Shown piece after piece: positions 1-7,753 of a stretch of DNA of 35,003 nt. The DNA is taken from assembly GCA_004292955.1 (NCBI GenBank), contig RDXX01000101.1:1-35003 (forward strand), given 5' to 3'. The notes beneath the pieces are model-generated. The model was not told the DNA's origin. It did no database searches and saw only the letters and a list, made by a program, of their open reading frames with translations. This stretch comes from Oscillatoriales cyanobacterium. GTDB taxonomy: Bacteria > Cyanobacteriota > Cyanobacteriia > Cyanobacteriales > Microcoleaceae. The position numbers and the translations under genes are program-made. Each line of letters starts with the position of its first letter. Position 1 is the stretch's first letter.

Positions 1-137
1 CTTATTAGGTGTCAGACTAGGAGCCGGATGCAGTGAAAGCTGCACGTCCGCGTTCTGAAGGAGAGGTGTCCTGTGGTAACACAGGCATCGACTCTAATTA
101 ACTGAGAGGGGCGGGGAATAATATCCCCCCTCGACTC
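1..137 (+). mobile_element. Group II intron 3' end (domains V-VI), body to the left of the window
   Basis: Bases 21-55 fold as a group II domain V. They start GAGC (the AGC triad), carry a GAAA tetraloop at 35-38 between TGCAGT and GCTGCA, have a CG bulge after the loop, and close with GTTC. One extra C (about position 51) sits in the 3' arm compared with the usual 34-nt domain V. Bases 61-94 form a domain VI-like hairpin (CCTGTG, loop GTAA, CACAGG) ending TCGACTC. A second hairpin of the same length lies at 104-137. The intron body and any reverse transcriptase would lie outside the window, and the exact 3' splice point cannot be fixed from here. Confidence 0.7.
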
Positions 138-211
138 AACCAATGGCAGAAGATCCGGTGCAAGCAGCTTGCGGAGAGTATTGTTCATTTAAAAGGTGTA
201 GAGAAGCCAAA

Positions 212-856
212 ATGAACGTTGACGAATTGCTCAAGCTATACGGAATAGGAGAAAGAAATTTTAGTGGGGTCTACCTGCACGAAGTCTACCTCTACGAAGC
301 AGAATTGATTGGAGTCAATCTGTCTGAAGCCGACATGATTGGCTCCAATCTCAGCAAAGCCAAACTCAGCAGAGTCAACTTTGGCAAAGCCAATTTGTGC
401 CAGATCAATTTGAGCAGAGCCGACTTAGCTGGAGCCGACTTCACCGAAGCACTTTTAGCTGAAGCTAACCTGTATCGAGCTGAGTTGATGGGAGCAAATC
501 TTAGCAAAGCAGACTTAAGTGGAGCTTCCCTGATCCAAGCAAGTTTAATCGGAGCCAACATATCTCGGGCAACACTCTCTCGTACAGACTTGCACGGAGT
601 AAACCTTTACGGAGTAAACTTGCGAAGGGCCGTTCTCACAGAAGCAGATTTAATTGGAGCCAACTTAACTAAAGTAGACCTCAGCGGAGCCGACTTAATG
701 GGAGCGAGCCTAATTAGGGCAGATTTGACTGAAGCAATTTTAAGTGCCTCAGACTTAAGCGGGGCAAACCTGTTGGGAGCAAACCTGACAAAAGTTAACC
801 TGAGCGGAGTATATCTTAAGGGTGCGACGATGCCTGACGGTACGATTCACGATTGA
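212..856 (+). CDS. Pentapeptide-repeat protein
   Basis: From about residue 18 to the end the protein is almost entirely A(D/N)LXX pentapeptides, for example LIGANLTKVDLSGADLMGAS. This predicts a right-handed quadrilateral beta-helix. It has no signal peptide or membrane segment, so it is probably cytosolic. The function of such proteins is generally unknown. The frame is open upstream to an ATG at 143, but I chose the ATG at 212, which gives an N-terminus MNVDELLKLYGIGERNFSGV of a type I recall from cyanobacterial pentapeptide proteins. The extra 23 residues of the longer form look like read-through of the sequence after the intron. The C-terminus MPDGTIHD resembles the tail of the partial pentapeptide gene at the right edge (MPDGTIWNSED). 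Family is certain; start is fairly sure. Confidence 0.85.
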   Translation: MNVDELLKLYGIGERNFSGVYLHEVYLYEAELIGVNLSEADMIGSNLSKAKLSRVNFGKANLCQINLSRADLAGADFTEALLAEANLYRAELMGANLSKADLSGASLIQASLIGANISRATLSRTDLHGVNLYGVNLRRAVLTEADLIGANLTKVDLSGADLMGASLIRADLTEAILSASDLSGANLLGANLTKVNLSGVYLKGATMPDGTIHD

Positions 857-900
857 TTAATTTACGTCTTAAATGTTATGGTTGGCGAGAAGCAATACTA

Positions 901-925
901 AGGGTAACATTTTTTTTGTTACCCT
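901..925 (+). terminator. Terminator-like hairpin after pentapeptide gene
   Basis: A perfect 9-bp stem (AGGGTAACA / TGTTACCCT) encloses a loop of seven T. It lies 44 bases after the stop codon of the preceding gene. It is not followed by a long T run, so termination strength is uncertain. Confidence 0.55.
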
Positions 926-974
926 AATTTATTGATAGCAAAACGTTTATTTGAAACTCTGGTGAGACCTTCAA

Positions 975-1028
975 CAGTTGACAGTTGACAGTTGACAGTT
1001 GACAGTTGACAGTTGACAGTTGACAGTT
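975..1028 (+). repeat. Tandem heptamer array (TTGACAG), about 7.7 copies
   Basis: The 7-base unit CAGTTGA/TTGACAG is repeated without error for 54 bases. Cyanobacterial genomes carry such short tandemly repeated repetitive (STRR) heptamers in intergenic DNA. A one-base variant array (TTGACTG) lies at 9683-9717 and a shorter TTGACAG array at 15895-15925. The rest of the gap between 857 and 1371 holds the hairpin at 901-925 and the inverted repeat at 1169-1234; I see no gene in it. Confidence 0.9.
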
Positions 1029-1168
1029 TGAGAGCGACCTCTACCTAGAAGGAAGAGGATTGGAGTAATGAATAGTCTGATTTTCATTTCTCCCTCAAAG
1101 GGTTGGGGCTTTCAACCAATTCTTTCTGGTGAATTTCAATGTATCAGTCCTGGACGGATTAAGGGCAA

Positions 1169-1234
1169 AGAAACCGGGTTTTTCACCTAATCTGTGGACT
1201 ACAACGAAAGATTTTCCTAAAAAACCCGGTTTCT
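1169..1234. repeat. Inverted repeat with AGAAACCGGGTTTTT arms
   Basis: The 15-base left arm at 1169-1183 (AGAAACCGGGTTTTT) is matched by its complement ending at 1234 (AAAAACCCGGTTTCT), with about 36 bases between. It has the form of a small non-coding inverted-repeat element (MITE-like) or a long hairpin in the transcript. Confidence 0.65.
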
Positions 1235-1371
1235 GACCACTCGTGCGTCAGCCCTATGTATGATGTCTGGGATAGATAGCTGAGAATCTGGCAATATTTA
1301 GCAATGTCTGCGATCTAGATTTTCAATTGCTGCGATAAAAGCTATTTTAGATTTATTAATTGGGATTTTGG

Positions 1372-2148
1372 ATGCTTAAGATGAAACTCAGAATCATGGC
1401 TGCTGCAACGCTGCTGAGCGCGATCGCCCCTCTAGCCCCTGCACAGGCCGAGAACATTCAACACACGCAACAATTACTAGCCACCCGACAGTGCCCAAAC
1501 TGCGACCTCAGCAGCGCTGGTCTGGTTTTAGCCAACTTAACAGGAGCAAATCTCAAAGGCGCTGACTTGAGATTGGCTAACCTCAGCCGAGCCAACCTCA
1601 CTGGGGCAGATCTCAGCGGGGCAAACCTCAGCGGCACCAGTTTGTTTGGCGTCAACCTGACGGGAGCAAACCTGACGGGGGCAAACCTCAGCGGTGCTGA
1701 CTTGAGAAGCGCCTATCTCAGCAACGCCAATTTAACTGACGCCAATTTAACTAACGCCCAACTGCTGGGTGCTAGAGGAATGCCAACTAATATTGGTACC
1801 GCAGAAGACTTCTACCGATTGGGAGTGCTGGAAGCTCAAGCGGGAAACTACAGAAACGCCATTGACTATTACAATCAAGCCCTGAATCTGAAATCGGATA
1901 TAGCTGCGGTTTATTTTGCGCGCAGTATGTCTCGCGCTGACTTGGGAGACTTCGCCGGCGCGGCTCAAGATGTTGCAAGAGCAAACCAACTCTTTACCAC
2001 TCAAGGAAATCCCCAAGGTCAGGAATTGTCAAAGCAGCTAGCAGAAGCAATTGTGGCCCGCCAAAAGCCAACGGAGCCGCGCACTGGGGGCGGCAGCTTT
2101 ATGAGTATTCTGGAGTCGCTCACTTCTCTTCTGCTGAATTTTCTATAG
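1372..2148 (+). CDS. Secreted pentapeptide-repeat protein with C-terminal TPR
   Basis: The N-terminus has a signal peptide (MKLRIMAAATLLSAIAPLAPAQA, cleavage after AQA), so the protein should be exported to the periplasm or beyond. A short segment with a C-x-x-C pair (RQCPNCDLSSAG) precedes about 18 pentapeptide repeats of ANL(T/S)GA type, up to about residue 125. Two TPR-like helix pairs follow (FYRLGVLEAQAGNYRNAIDY, then VYFARSMSRADLGDFAGAAQ). The CPNCDLSSAGL... start is recurrent in cyanobacterial pentapeptide proteins, as I recall them. The frame opens at a TTG at 1360; ATG codons at 1372 and 1381 are more likely, and 1381 gives the neatest signal peptide. No strong ribosome-binding site decides between them. 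It converges on the kinase gene at 2182. Substrate or partner is unknown. Confidence 0.85.
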   Translation: MLKMKLRIMAAATLLSAIAPLAPAQAENIQHTQQLLATRQCPNCDLSSAGLVLANLTGANLKGADLRLANLSRANLTGADLSGANLSGTSLFGVNLTGANLTGANLSGADLRSAYLSNANLTDANLTNAQLLGARGMPTNIGTAEDFYRLGVLEAQAGNYRNAIDYYNQALNLKSDIAAVYFARSMSRADLGDFAGAAQDVARANQLFTTQGNPQGQELSKQLAEAIVARQKPTEPRTGGGSFMSILESLTSLLLNFL

Positions 2149-2153
2149 TTGTT

Positions 2154-2183
2154 AGTAAGTTAACTGTTAACTGTTAACTTACT
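2154..2183. terminator. Bidirectional terminator-like palindrome between convergent genes
   Basis: Eleven bases (AGTAAGTTAAC) are followed by an 8-base loop and their exact complement (GTTAACTTACT). The interior contains heptamer units TTAACTG. It lies six bases after the pentapeptide gene stop and overlaps the first two bases of the convergent kinase stop codon, so it can serve both transcripts. Confidence 0.6.
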
Positions 2184-5100
2184 AATTCAGAGGAATCTCG
2201 ATCCAGAACTCTGTACCCTGACCGGGTACAGAAACACACTTGAGTACCCCTTGGTGTTTCTCAACTACAATTTGATAACTGATAGACAGTCCTAAACCCG
2301 TCCCCCGACCGACGGGTTTAGTAGTAAAAAAGGGATTAAAAATGTGAGAAATTAACTCTTTGGGGATGCCGTGACCGTTGTCTGCAATGCAAATTCCTAC
2401 TGTTTTTTCATCAATTAATTCGGTGCGAATCCGAATGCAAGGGGATGGTGAATCAGGTATCAAACGCTCGGTATTGACCTTTATATCTACTGTCCCGACA
2501 TCCAGTTGTTGCGAACTCAAATATGTCACGGCTGTACTTGCCCCTAGGGAGTTAACATTCACAACTCGATCTATTTGTCCCATTTCTATGGCGTCAATGG
2601 CATTGCCGATCAGATTCATAAATACCTGATTGAGCGAGCTGGCATAGCATTCAACTAAGGGCAAATTGCCGTATTCTTTAATGATTTCTACGGTGGCGCG
2701 ATCCGACTGGGCTTTGATCCGGTGCTGCAAAATCAACAGGGTACTGTCGATGCCCTCGTGAATGTCAACGCCTTTCTTTTGAGCTTGATCGAGCCGGGAA
2801 AAATTGCGTAAAGATACAACTAACTGGCGGATGCGCTCAACTCCTACTTTCATAGAACCCAAAATTTTTGGCAAATCTGTGGCAAGAAATTCGATGTCGA
2901 TTGCTTCGGCACACTCGCTAATTTCTGGGTTGGGATTGGGATAGTGCTGGCGGTAGAGATCCACCAAGCAGAGCAAATCTTTGCTGTATTCGCTGGCGTG
3001 GGAGAGATTGCCGTAGATAAAGTTAACGGGGTTATTGATTTCGTGGGCGACGCCGGCCACCAATTGTCCGAGACTGGACATTTTCTCGGTTTGAATCAGT
3101 TGGGCTTGGGTATTGTTCAGTTCAGTGACGGTTTTAGCTAGTTGTTCGGCTTTTGTTCGATCGGCTGCTGCTGCATTCAGACTTTCTTGATAAAGTTCTG
3201 CTTGATGAATGGCGATCGCAGCTTGAGAGGCCAAATTTTGCAGTAACTCTTGTTCTGCGGTTGGCCAAACCCTCGGCCCAGAACACTCGTGGGCAATCAG
3301 CAACCCCCAACATTCGGCATCTTTGCCGATCATCGGCACAATTAAACTTGCCCTCACCTGCAAGTTTTCCAAAAATTCGCGGTGACAGGGCGTTAAATCC
3401 TCAGTATAAATATCATTAATTGCTCGCATCCGTCCCGATCGATAAAAGCAGTCTGAGTCTTCGGGAAAGCATTCATGTGGAGATTTGATACCTAAAATTG
3501 ACTGCCAGTGGCCGCGAACAGCTTCAACAACTACCTCGCCGTGTTCGCAGGCACCAAATTGGAAAATTACCGTGCGATCGGTATTTAACAAAACTCTCAC
3601 TTCCCGCACAATAGTTTGCAGTATGGTCTTTAAATCCAAGGTGCTGCGAATTTGGTCTCTGACTCGCGTCAATACTTGGGCAAACTCTAAGGATTTTTGC
3701 AATTGGGCGGTACGCTCTTGAACTTGGCGCTCTAAGTTGGCATTCAGGGCTTGCACTTCTTTATGAAGAAGGTACTGCCCAATTGCCGAACAAAATTGGC
3801 TGCCGATCGTTAAAGCTTGCTCGATCTCCTCCCATTTCCACTCGGGCGACTGACCTTTTTTGATTTCTCGCCAGACTTCAAAGGATTGTCTGGGAAGGAT
3901 TTGTGCAACACTGCTGTCAAAGCGCCCCGCCCACATTTTTTCGGTATCAATTTCATTGCGAAAAACGGTCAAACAGCCAACTACTTGTTGTTGGTAGTGG
4001 AGGGGAATTACCAGCAAACCCCGAATTTGAGTTCCTTGGAAAGCTGGAACTAACACTCTAAATAGAGATTCTTTGTATAAGTCTGTAATTATCCAAGCCC
4101 AGAATTGGGAATTGGGAATTGGGAATTTGGGAAAATCGGGGGTATTTTTCAATCCTGTGGTTAGCCATTGTTGCCAGAGGGGATGAGCTTCGATCGCGCT
4201 GACTGTTTCCCAATGGGGAAGTGTCGGTTGAGTCCCTGTGACGAACAGTTCAAAGGTAGCATCGATCGCAGTAGGGGCAATGGGAAATCTTCGATCGATC
4301 TGGGGAACCGGTAACTGTTCGCTGTTGATTTTCCGGGGGTTGAGATAGAGTCGGCCGCCACTCCCCCCCAAAGCAGTGACAGTGGCTTCTAAAGCCTGTT
4401 GTAGTTGAATGTCGATCTGACCGTACAACAGGGCTGCGACGCGACTGACGGTGGCTTCCCGAGATGCTTGAGAGCGGGTTTTTTGGAGCAGGAGCGAGTG
4501 GCCGATGGCGATCGACAATTGATCTGCTACGAGCTGAACTACTTCTAAATCTGTGGATGAAATATTGCGGGGGGAGGAGTGGTGAGCCACTAACAGTCCC
4601 CACAGTTCGATGTGAGTTTGGCGATCGCTTCCAGGCTCGCATCTACTTACGCAGGCGGGGGCCTCGCAGATCTCTGTTTTGTTCTGTTGCGACACACTCC
4701 TGTGGTGCAAAATTGGCACGACTAAGGAAGATTGGACTCCCATTGCCATCAAGTAAGCTTTGTGGCAAGGATCGAGCGAGCGATAGTGGATTTCTTCATT
4801 TACTAAAGGTTGACCGGTATCCGCAGCATCAACGGGACTGAGGGCGATCGTCTCGGAGTTAACATCTACTATTGTCCGCTGGCGCATACGGACATACATC
4901 TCCCGCGCGCTGGGAGGAATGTCGTCTACTGGAAAATGGAGACCTTTCAAGGAAGGGAGATATATATTATTAATTGATTCGGCAACAACTTCTCCGCAGC
5001 CGTCGGCACTAAACCTGTAGATCATAATGCGATCTGTTTTCAGAAAAGACCGCACTTCTGCTACTGTACTGGTTAAAATATCTTCTAATTCTAGAGATTG

Positions 5101-5184
5101 GCGGATGCGTTCTGTGATTCGCCTTACCAAAACTTCTTTGTCTAGTTTATGATGTAATTCTTGCGTATTTTCTGTGATTTGCAT
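2182..5184 (-). CDS. Cyanobacteriochrome-like GAF sensor histidine kinase
   Basis: This 1000-residue soluble histidine kinase has three GAF-type regions. GAF1 (about 20-235) has a phytochrome-like DIPPSAREMY motif and Cys140-His141 in LDPCHKAYL, the usual bilin attachment pair. The middle GAF (about 250-470) lacks such a Cys. GAF3 (about 495-665) has Cys600-His601 in LTPCHREFL plus an upstream Cys572 in HECF. A coiled coil leads to the HisKA box (VAHEINNPVNF, His714). The ATPase domain has an N box (FMNLIGNAIDAIE), DNGHGIP and GTGLGLS. It probably senses light through linked bilins and autophosphorylates; no receiver domain or partner regulator is adjacent. The frame is open to 5451, but AGGAG five bases before the ATG at 5184 fixes the start. 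The 345 bases upstream (5185-5529) hold no gene. Confidence 0.9.
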   Translation of the reverse strand: MQITENTQELHHKLDKEVLVRRITERIRQSLELEDILTSTVAEVRSFLKTDRIMIYRFSADGCGEVVAESINNIYLPSLKGLHFPVDDIPPSAREMYVRMRQRTIVDVNSETIALSPVDAADTGQPLVNEEIHYRSLDPCHKAYLMAMGVQSSLVVPILHHRSVSQQNKTEICEAPACVSRCEPGSDRQTHIELWGLLVAHHSSPRNISSTDLEVVQLVADQLSIAIGHSLLLQKTRSQASREATVSRVAALLYGQIDIQLQQALEATVTALGGSGGRLYLNPRKINSEQLPVPQIDRRFPIAPTAIDATFELFVTGTQPTLPHWETVSAIEAHPLWQQWLTTGLKNTPDFPKFPIPNSQFWAWIITDLYKESLFRVLVPAFQGTQIRGLLVIPLHYQQQVVGCLTVFRNEIDTEKMWAGRFDSSVAQILPRQSFEVWREIKKGQSPEWKWEEIEQALTIGSQFCSAIGQYLLHKEVQALNANLERQVQERTAQLQKSLEFAQVLTRVRDQIRSTLDLKTILQTIVREVRVLLNTDRTVIFQFGACEHGEVVVEAVRGHWQSILGIKSPHECFPEDSDCFYRSGRMRAINDIYTEDLTPCHREFLENLQVRASLIVPMIGKDAECWGLLIAHECSGPRVWPTAEQELLQNLASQAAIAIHQAELYQESLNAAAADRTKAEQLAKTVTELNNTQAQLIQTEKMSSLGQLVAGVAHEINNPVNFIYGNLSHASEYSKDLLCLVDLYRQHYPNPNPEISECAEAIDIEFLATDLPKILGSMKVGVERIRQLVVSLRNFSRLDQAQKKGVDIHEGIDSTLLILQHRIKAQSDRATVEIIKEYGNLPLVECYASSLNQVFMNLIGNAIDAIEMGQIDRVVNVNSLGASTAVTYLSSQQLDVGTVDIKVNTERLIPDSPSPCIRIRTELIDEKTVGICIADNGHGIPKELISHIFNPFFTTKPVGRGTGLGLSISYQIVVEKHQGVLKCVSVPGQGTEFWIEIPLN

Positions 5185-5493
5185 AAATCTCCTTTGGCAA
5201 TTATGGAATGATAATAAGAAGTTTTGATCTACATTCGCGATCGAACTCAACTTTACGAGCCTGAGTTTTTGACTAAACCGAGCTTTACTATTAATCCGTG
5301 GCGTACTGCTTAGTGACGACCGTGTATCCCCTGTGGCACCCTGAAGAACAAAAATCGGCGATCGCCTGTGGTGTATTCCTTGCCTTCTACAGACAGGGCG
5401 ACTTAACCAAATGATAATTATTATTTTAATCCTCTTATCAATTTCTTGCAATCTTGAATTCTCAGTCTCAGAATTATTTATTTTTAGGATAAG

Positions 5494-5523
5494 TTGACAT
5501 TAGTTTGTATAACTTCATATAAT
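5494..5523 (+). promoter_or_regulatory. Consensus-like sigma-70 promoter pointing into the NADAR gene 3' end
   Basis: TTGACA at 5494-5499 and TATAAT at 5518-5523 are both perfect matches to the -35 and -10 consensus, separated by 18 bases. It faces right, so a transcript from it would run antisense through the minus-strand gene at 5530-6000. No sense gene follows it, so it may drive an antisense RNA or be a chance match in AT-rich DNA. Confidence 0.35.
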
Positions 5524-5529
5524 GATAGA

Positions 5530-6000
5530 TTAATGTGAGTTTTGATCTGGCCCCGGGCGCTGACTAATTTCGCTTCGCACGCTCATCAGAATTTTACCCA
5601 AATGATTTTGGCCCGTTCCCTCGCAGCCGCACCCCCAGTAGTAATCTGTTGGCGAATCCTCCACAATCACTCGATCCCCTGTGGCGAGGAGAATAGCTTG
5701 AATGTCTGAATGAGTGAGAAACTTAGTTAAAACTGCCTCGCGCATAATGGGAATTTTTACCGCTTCCCAATCAGGGCGCATTTGGTGGTTTGGATCGCGG
5801 CCTAATTTGGCTGCTTCCTGAGGAGTTGGTACGGATTGAATTGCGGCCACTAATCTTTCATCAGCGCTACCGACAAATTTTTGGGCTTGATAGTAATGTT
5901 CCACAGTCAACCAATCTTGACCGTACAAGCAAATGTCGTGTAGTGAAAAATTGGAAAAGCAGCCGTAAGGATCCTCTACTTTATAAAAATAAATTATCAT
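5530..6000 (-). CDS. NADAR family protein (YbiA-like)
   Basis: The 156-residue protein spans a single NADAR domain. Visible family features are FYKVEDPYGCFSNFS near the N-terminus, WLTVEHYYQAQKF, the acidic MRPDWEAVKIPIMREAVLTKF segment, and the C-terminal YYWGCGCEGTGQNHLGKILM, which matches the usual YWG...G.N.LG...M signature. NADAR proteins are N-glycosidases. E. coli YbiA acts on early riboflavin intermediates, and some relatives remove ADP-ribose from guanine in DNA or from RNA. Which substrate applies here cannot be read from sequence. No DarT-like partner or riboflavin gene is adjacent. It stands alone, and the upstream 6001-6236 is AT-rich with a short GATGCCC tandem repeat (6151-6170). 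Confidence 0.88.
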   Translation of the reverse strand: MIIYFYKVEDPYGCFSNFSLHDICLYGQDWLTVEHYYQAQKFVGSADERLVAAIQSVPTPQEAAKLGRDPNHQMRPDWEAVKIPIMREAVLTKFLTHSDIQAILLATGDRVIVEDSPTDYYWGCGCEGTGQNHLGKILMSVRSEISQRPGPDQNSH

Positions 6001-6236
6001 AATTATATTTAGATATTAGATTTTTAATTTTACAGTATTGACGAAGGGAGCATCTAATTTTGATAAAAAGCATTTTTTATACCATTGCTAAGGCAGCGGA
6101 AACTATGATATAGCGATTCTCAAGCGTGGTGAGGTATGCCCTATTTGGCCGATGCCCGATGCCCGATGCCAATGAGTACCTCATATTTTTGAGAAAGGCT
6201 ATAGTTTATATTGTAATTAACGATCGAGAATTGGGA

Positions 6237-6400
6237 TTGACACTCTCAGGTCTAAAGACACGCTCGATTCTGCGGACAAAGTAGGCTTGGGTAATACCCA
6301 AAGTCTAACTCTCGCTACGGTCGTCAAAGACCGTCTACCCAGTTGGTTTAAGTCTATACCTAACTTACTGGCTACTTTTTTTTTTTGAGAATGTTGGCAG
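6237..6400 (-). ncRNA. Predicted omegaRNA (reRNA) at the tnpB 3' end
   Basis: TnpB nucleases use a guide RNA made from the tnpB 3' end and the right end of the element. On the minus strand here, after the tnpB stop, there are two hairpins: 6317-6334 (ACGGTC/GACCGT) and 6287-6301 (TTGGGT, loop AAT, ACCCAA). The terminal GTCTTTAGAC-containing segment follows, ending TCAA at 6237. The guide would be the bases left of 6237. The 5' boundary inside tnpB is a guess. Confidence 0.5.
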
Positions 6401-7580
6401 CACCATTTAAGTCTGCATTTACAATCCTGCCATTTGCTGACCGATATAGTCCACGTTTAATTCGTTTTCCAGACGCTTTCCACCCAGATGGTTTTTCACC
6501 ATATTTGGGTAGGGAGTCACCATCTAGAAAACTAGCATTCGATGTATACGCTTCTTCGGTTTCCACAAATCTGATGCCGTGCAAATCGCACAGTTCTTTT
6601 AACCTATTTTTCAGCTTTCCCAAAGGCATTTGAACAAACTTTTGGTTGTTCACTTTACCGAGATTACTATTATATTTGAAACCTTCATTCCACCCAATTA
6701 TCAGTGTACCAATTCCATTTTTCAGGCAATGGTTAACAATTAACAAAGCAGATTTGTTAACACCGTCGCGCATTTGGTGATTGCGCTTGCGAGTTACACG
6801 GTCTAGCCAATTATCCCAATAACCTTCTGGCTTTCCTTCTTTTCTAGTTGCTACTTTCTTGTTCCACAATTGATTCATCGCTTTCATGGCACGAGCATCA
6901 ATTAAGAAAGAGTTTCCTAGTGTATCGACACAAGCTGCTAAATTATCAGCAGTTCCCAAATCAATTGATAACGCTTGACCGATGTCCAGATTGTGTTGTT
7001 TTTTTTCTACTTCGTAGGACATTTCTAGGTAAAAAGCACCATTTTTCGGGAGAATCGTAAACTCTTTAACCTGAGAAAAATTAAGATTTGACGGCATAGG
7101 TAGAAAGAATTCAGGAATTCCAAACCATCGCCTCACTGTTAAACCCAAGGAAAATTTCAACTGATTGCCAACAAGTTTCGGTCTTAACCCTCCCGAATTA
7201 GGATAAGCTACTTTGAACAATTTAGAACCTTTCAGGTATCCCGGTGGCTTGGGATTAAAATGCAATTGACCTTTGATGTACAAATCTCTTAATTCTTTAA
7301 AAGATTTGAATGCTTCTGTGACCGACATTAATGTTTGTTGCATTGGTGTTGATGGCAACGACTTAGCAACCATTGATTTTGAAACTGACGATTCAATAGA
7401 CAAGTCAAACTTTCCAGTCAACAGTTTTCCGGTCTTGAAAAAAGTTTGACGAGCCAAGTAAACGCCACTGTTATATAGTTTACCTGATTGTTGACAGAGA
7501 TACTCCAACAATGCTTGAAGTTCCCTGTTAGGAGACAGCAATACTTGCTGAACTCCCATTGTTTTTTTGGCTTTAGTCAC
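6372..7580 (-). CDS. tnpB: TnpB, RNA-guided nuclease of an IS200/IS605-type element
   Basis: The 402-residue protein has the helical N-terminal region (LLEYLCQQSGKLYNSGVYLARQ) and a RuvC-type nuclease: motif I SIDLGTADNLA (Asp207), motif III GRIVNADLNGAANIL (Asp390). In the usual motif II position it reads GTLIIGWNEGFKY rather than the common I-x-x-E-D-L, so the catalytic Glu may instead be in FVETEEAYTSNASF (Glu342/343). The zinc-ribbon cysteines usual in that C-terminal segment are absent. This matches a TnpB branch with TSxASFLDGD that I recall as common in cyanobacteria. Length is normal and the frame intact. Start is GTG at 7580 or ATG at 7559. TnpB cuts DNA under guidance of the RNA at its 3' end and helps keep the element after transposition. 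Confidence 0.92.
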   Translation of the reverse strand: MTKAKKTMGVQQVLLSPNRELQALLEYLCQQSGKLYNSGVYLARQTFFKTGKLLTGKFDLSIESSVSKSMVAKSLPSTPMQQTLMSVTEAFKSFKELRDLYIKGQLHFNPKPPGYLKGSKLFKVAYPNSGGLRPKLVGNQLKFSLGLTVRRWFGIPEFFLPMPSNLNFSQVKEFTILPKNGAFYLEMSYEVEKKQHNLDIGQALSIDLGTADNLAACVDTLGNSFLIDARAMKAMNQLWNKKVATRKEGKPEGYWDNWLDRVTRKRNHQMRDGVNKSALLIVNHCLKNGIGTLIIGWNEGFKYNSNLGKVNNQKFVQMPLGKLKNRLKELCDLHGIRFVETEEAYTSNASFLDGDSLPKYGEKPSGWKASGKRIKRGLYRSANGRIVNADLNGAANILKKKK

Positions 7581-7697
7581 CTCTCTTTCCCTATCATACT
7601 GGTTGATTTTTCTAGTCTAGGCGAGTATAGTCGATATATCAAGCCGTATCAACATAAAAGACCCACACCATTCGGCTAATTAAGAAAGAAAGAACAC

Positions 7698-7753
7698 GGG
7701 GACTGAAGTCCCCTGCTTCGCTTTCCTCTCAGGACTAAAGTCTCTGAGTTTCC
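7698..7753 (-). repeat. Left-end hairpins of the tnpB element
   Basis: Two short hairpins lie here: GGGGACTGAAGTCCCC at 7698-7713 and CTCAGGACTAAAGTCTCTGAG at 7728-7748. They have the form of the subterminal hairpins that IS605-family ends need. The remaining bases between tnpB (7580) and frr (7878) hold no gene. Confidence 0.5.

Noticed and set aside
143..211. Longer start for the first pentapeptide gene
   Set aside because: The extra 23 residues are Cys- and Arg-rich with no family likeness and begin directly after the intron hairpins. The ATG at 212 gives an N-terminus typical of the family.
975..1028. Possible CRISPR array
   Set aside because: The unit is 7 bases with no spacers; it is a simple tandem repeat.
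5185..5451. N-terminal extension of the sensor kinase
   Set aside because: AGGAG before ATG 5184 and the low-complexity, non-conserved look of the extension argue for the shorter form.
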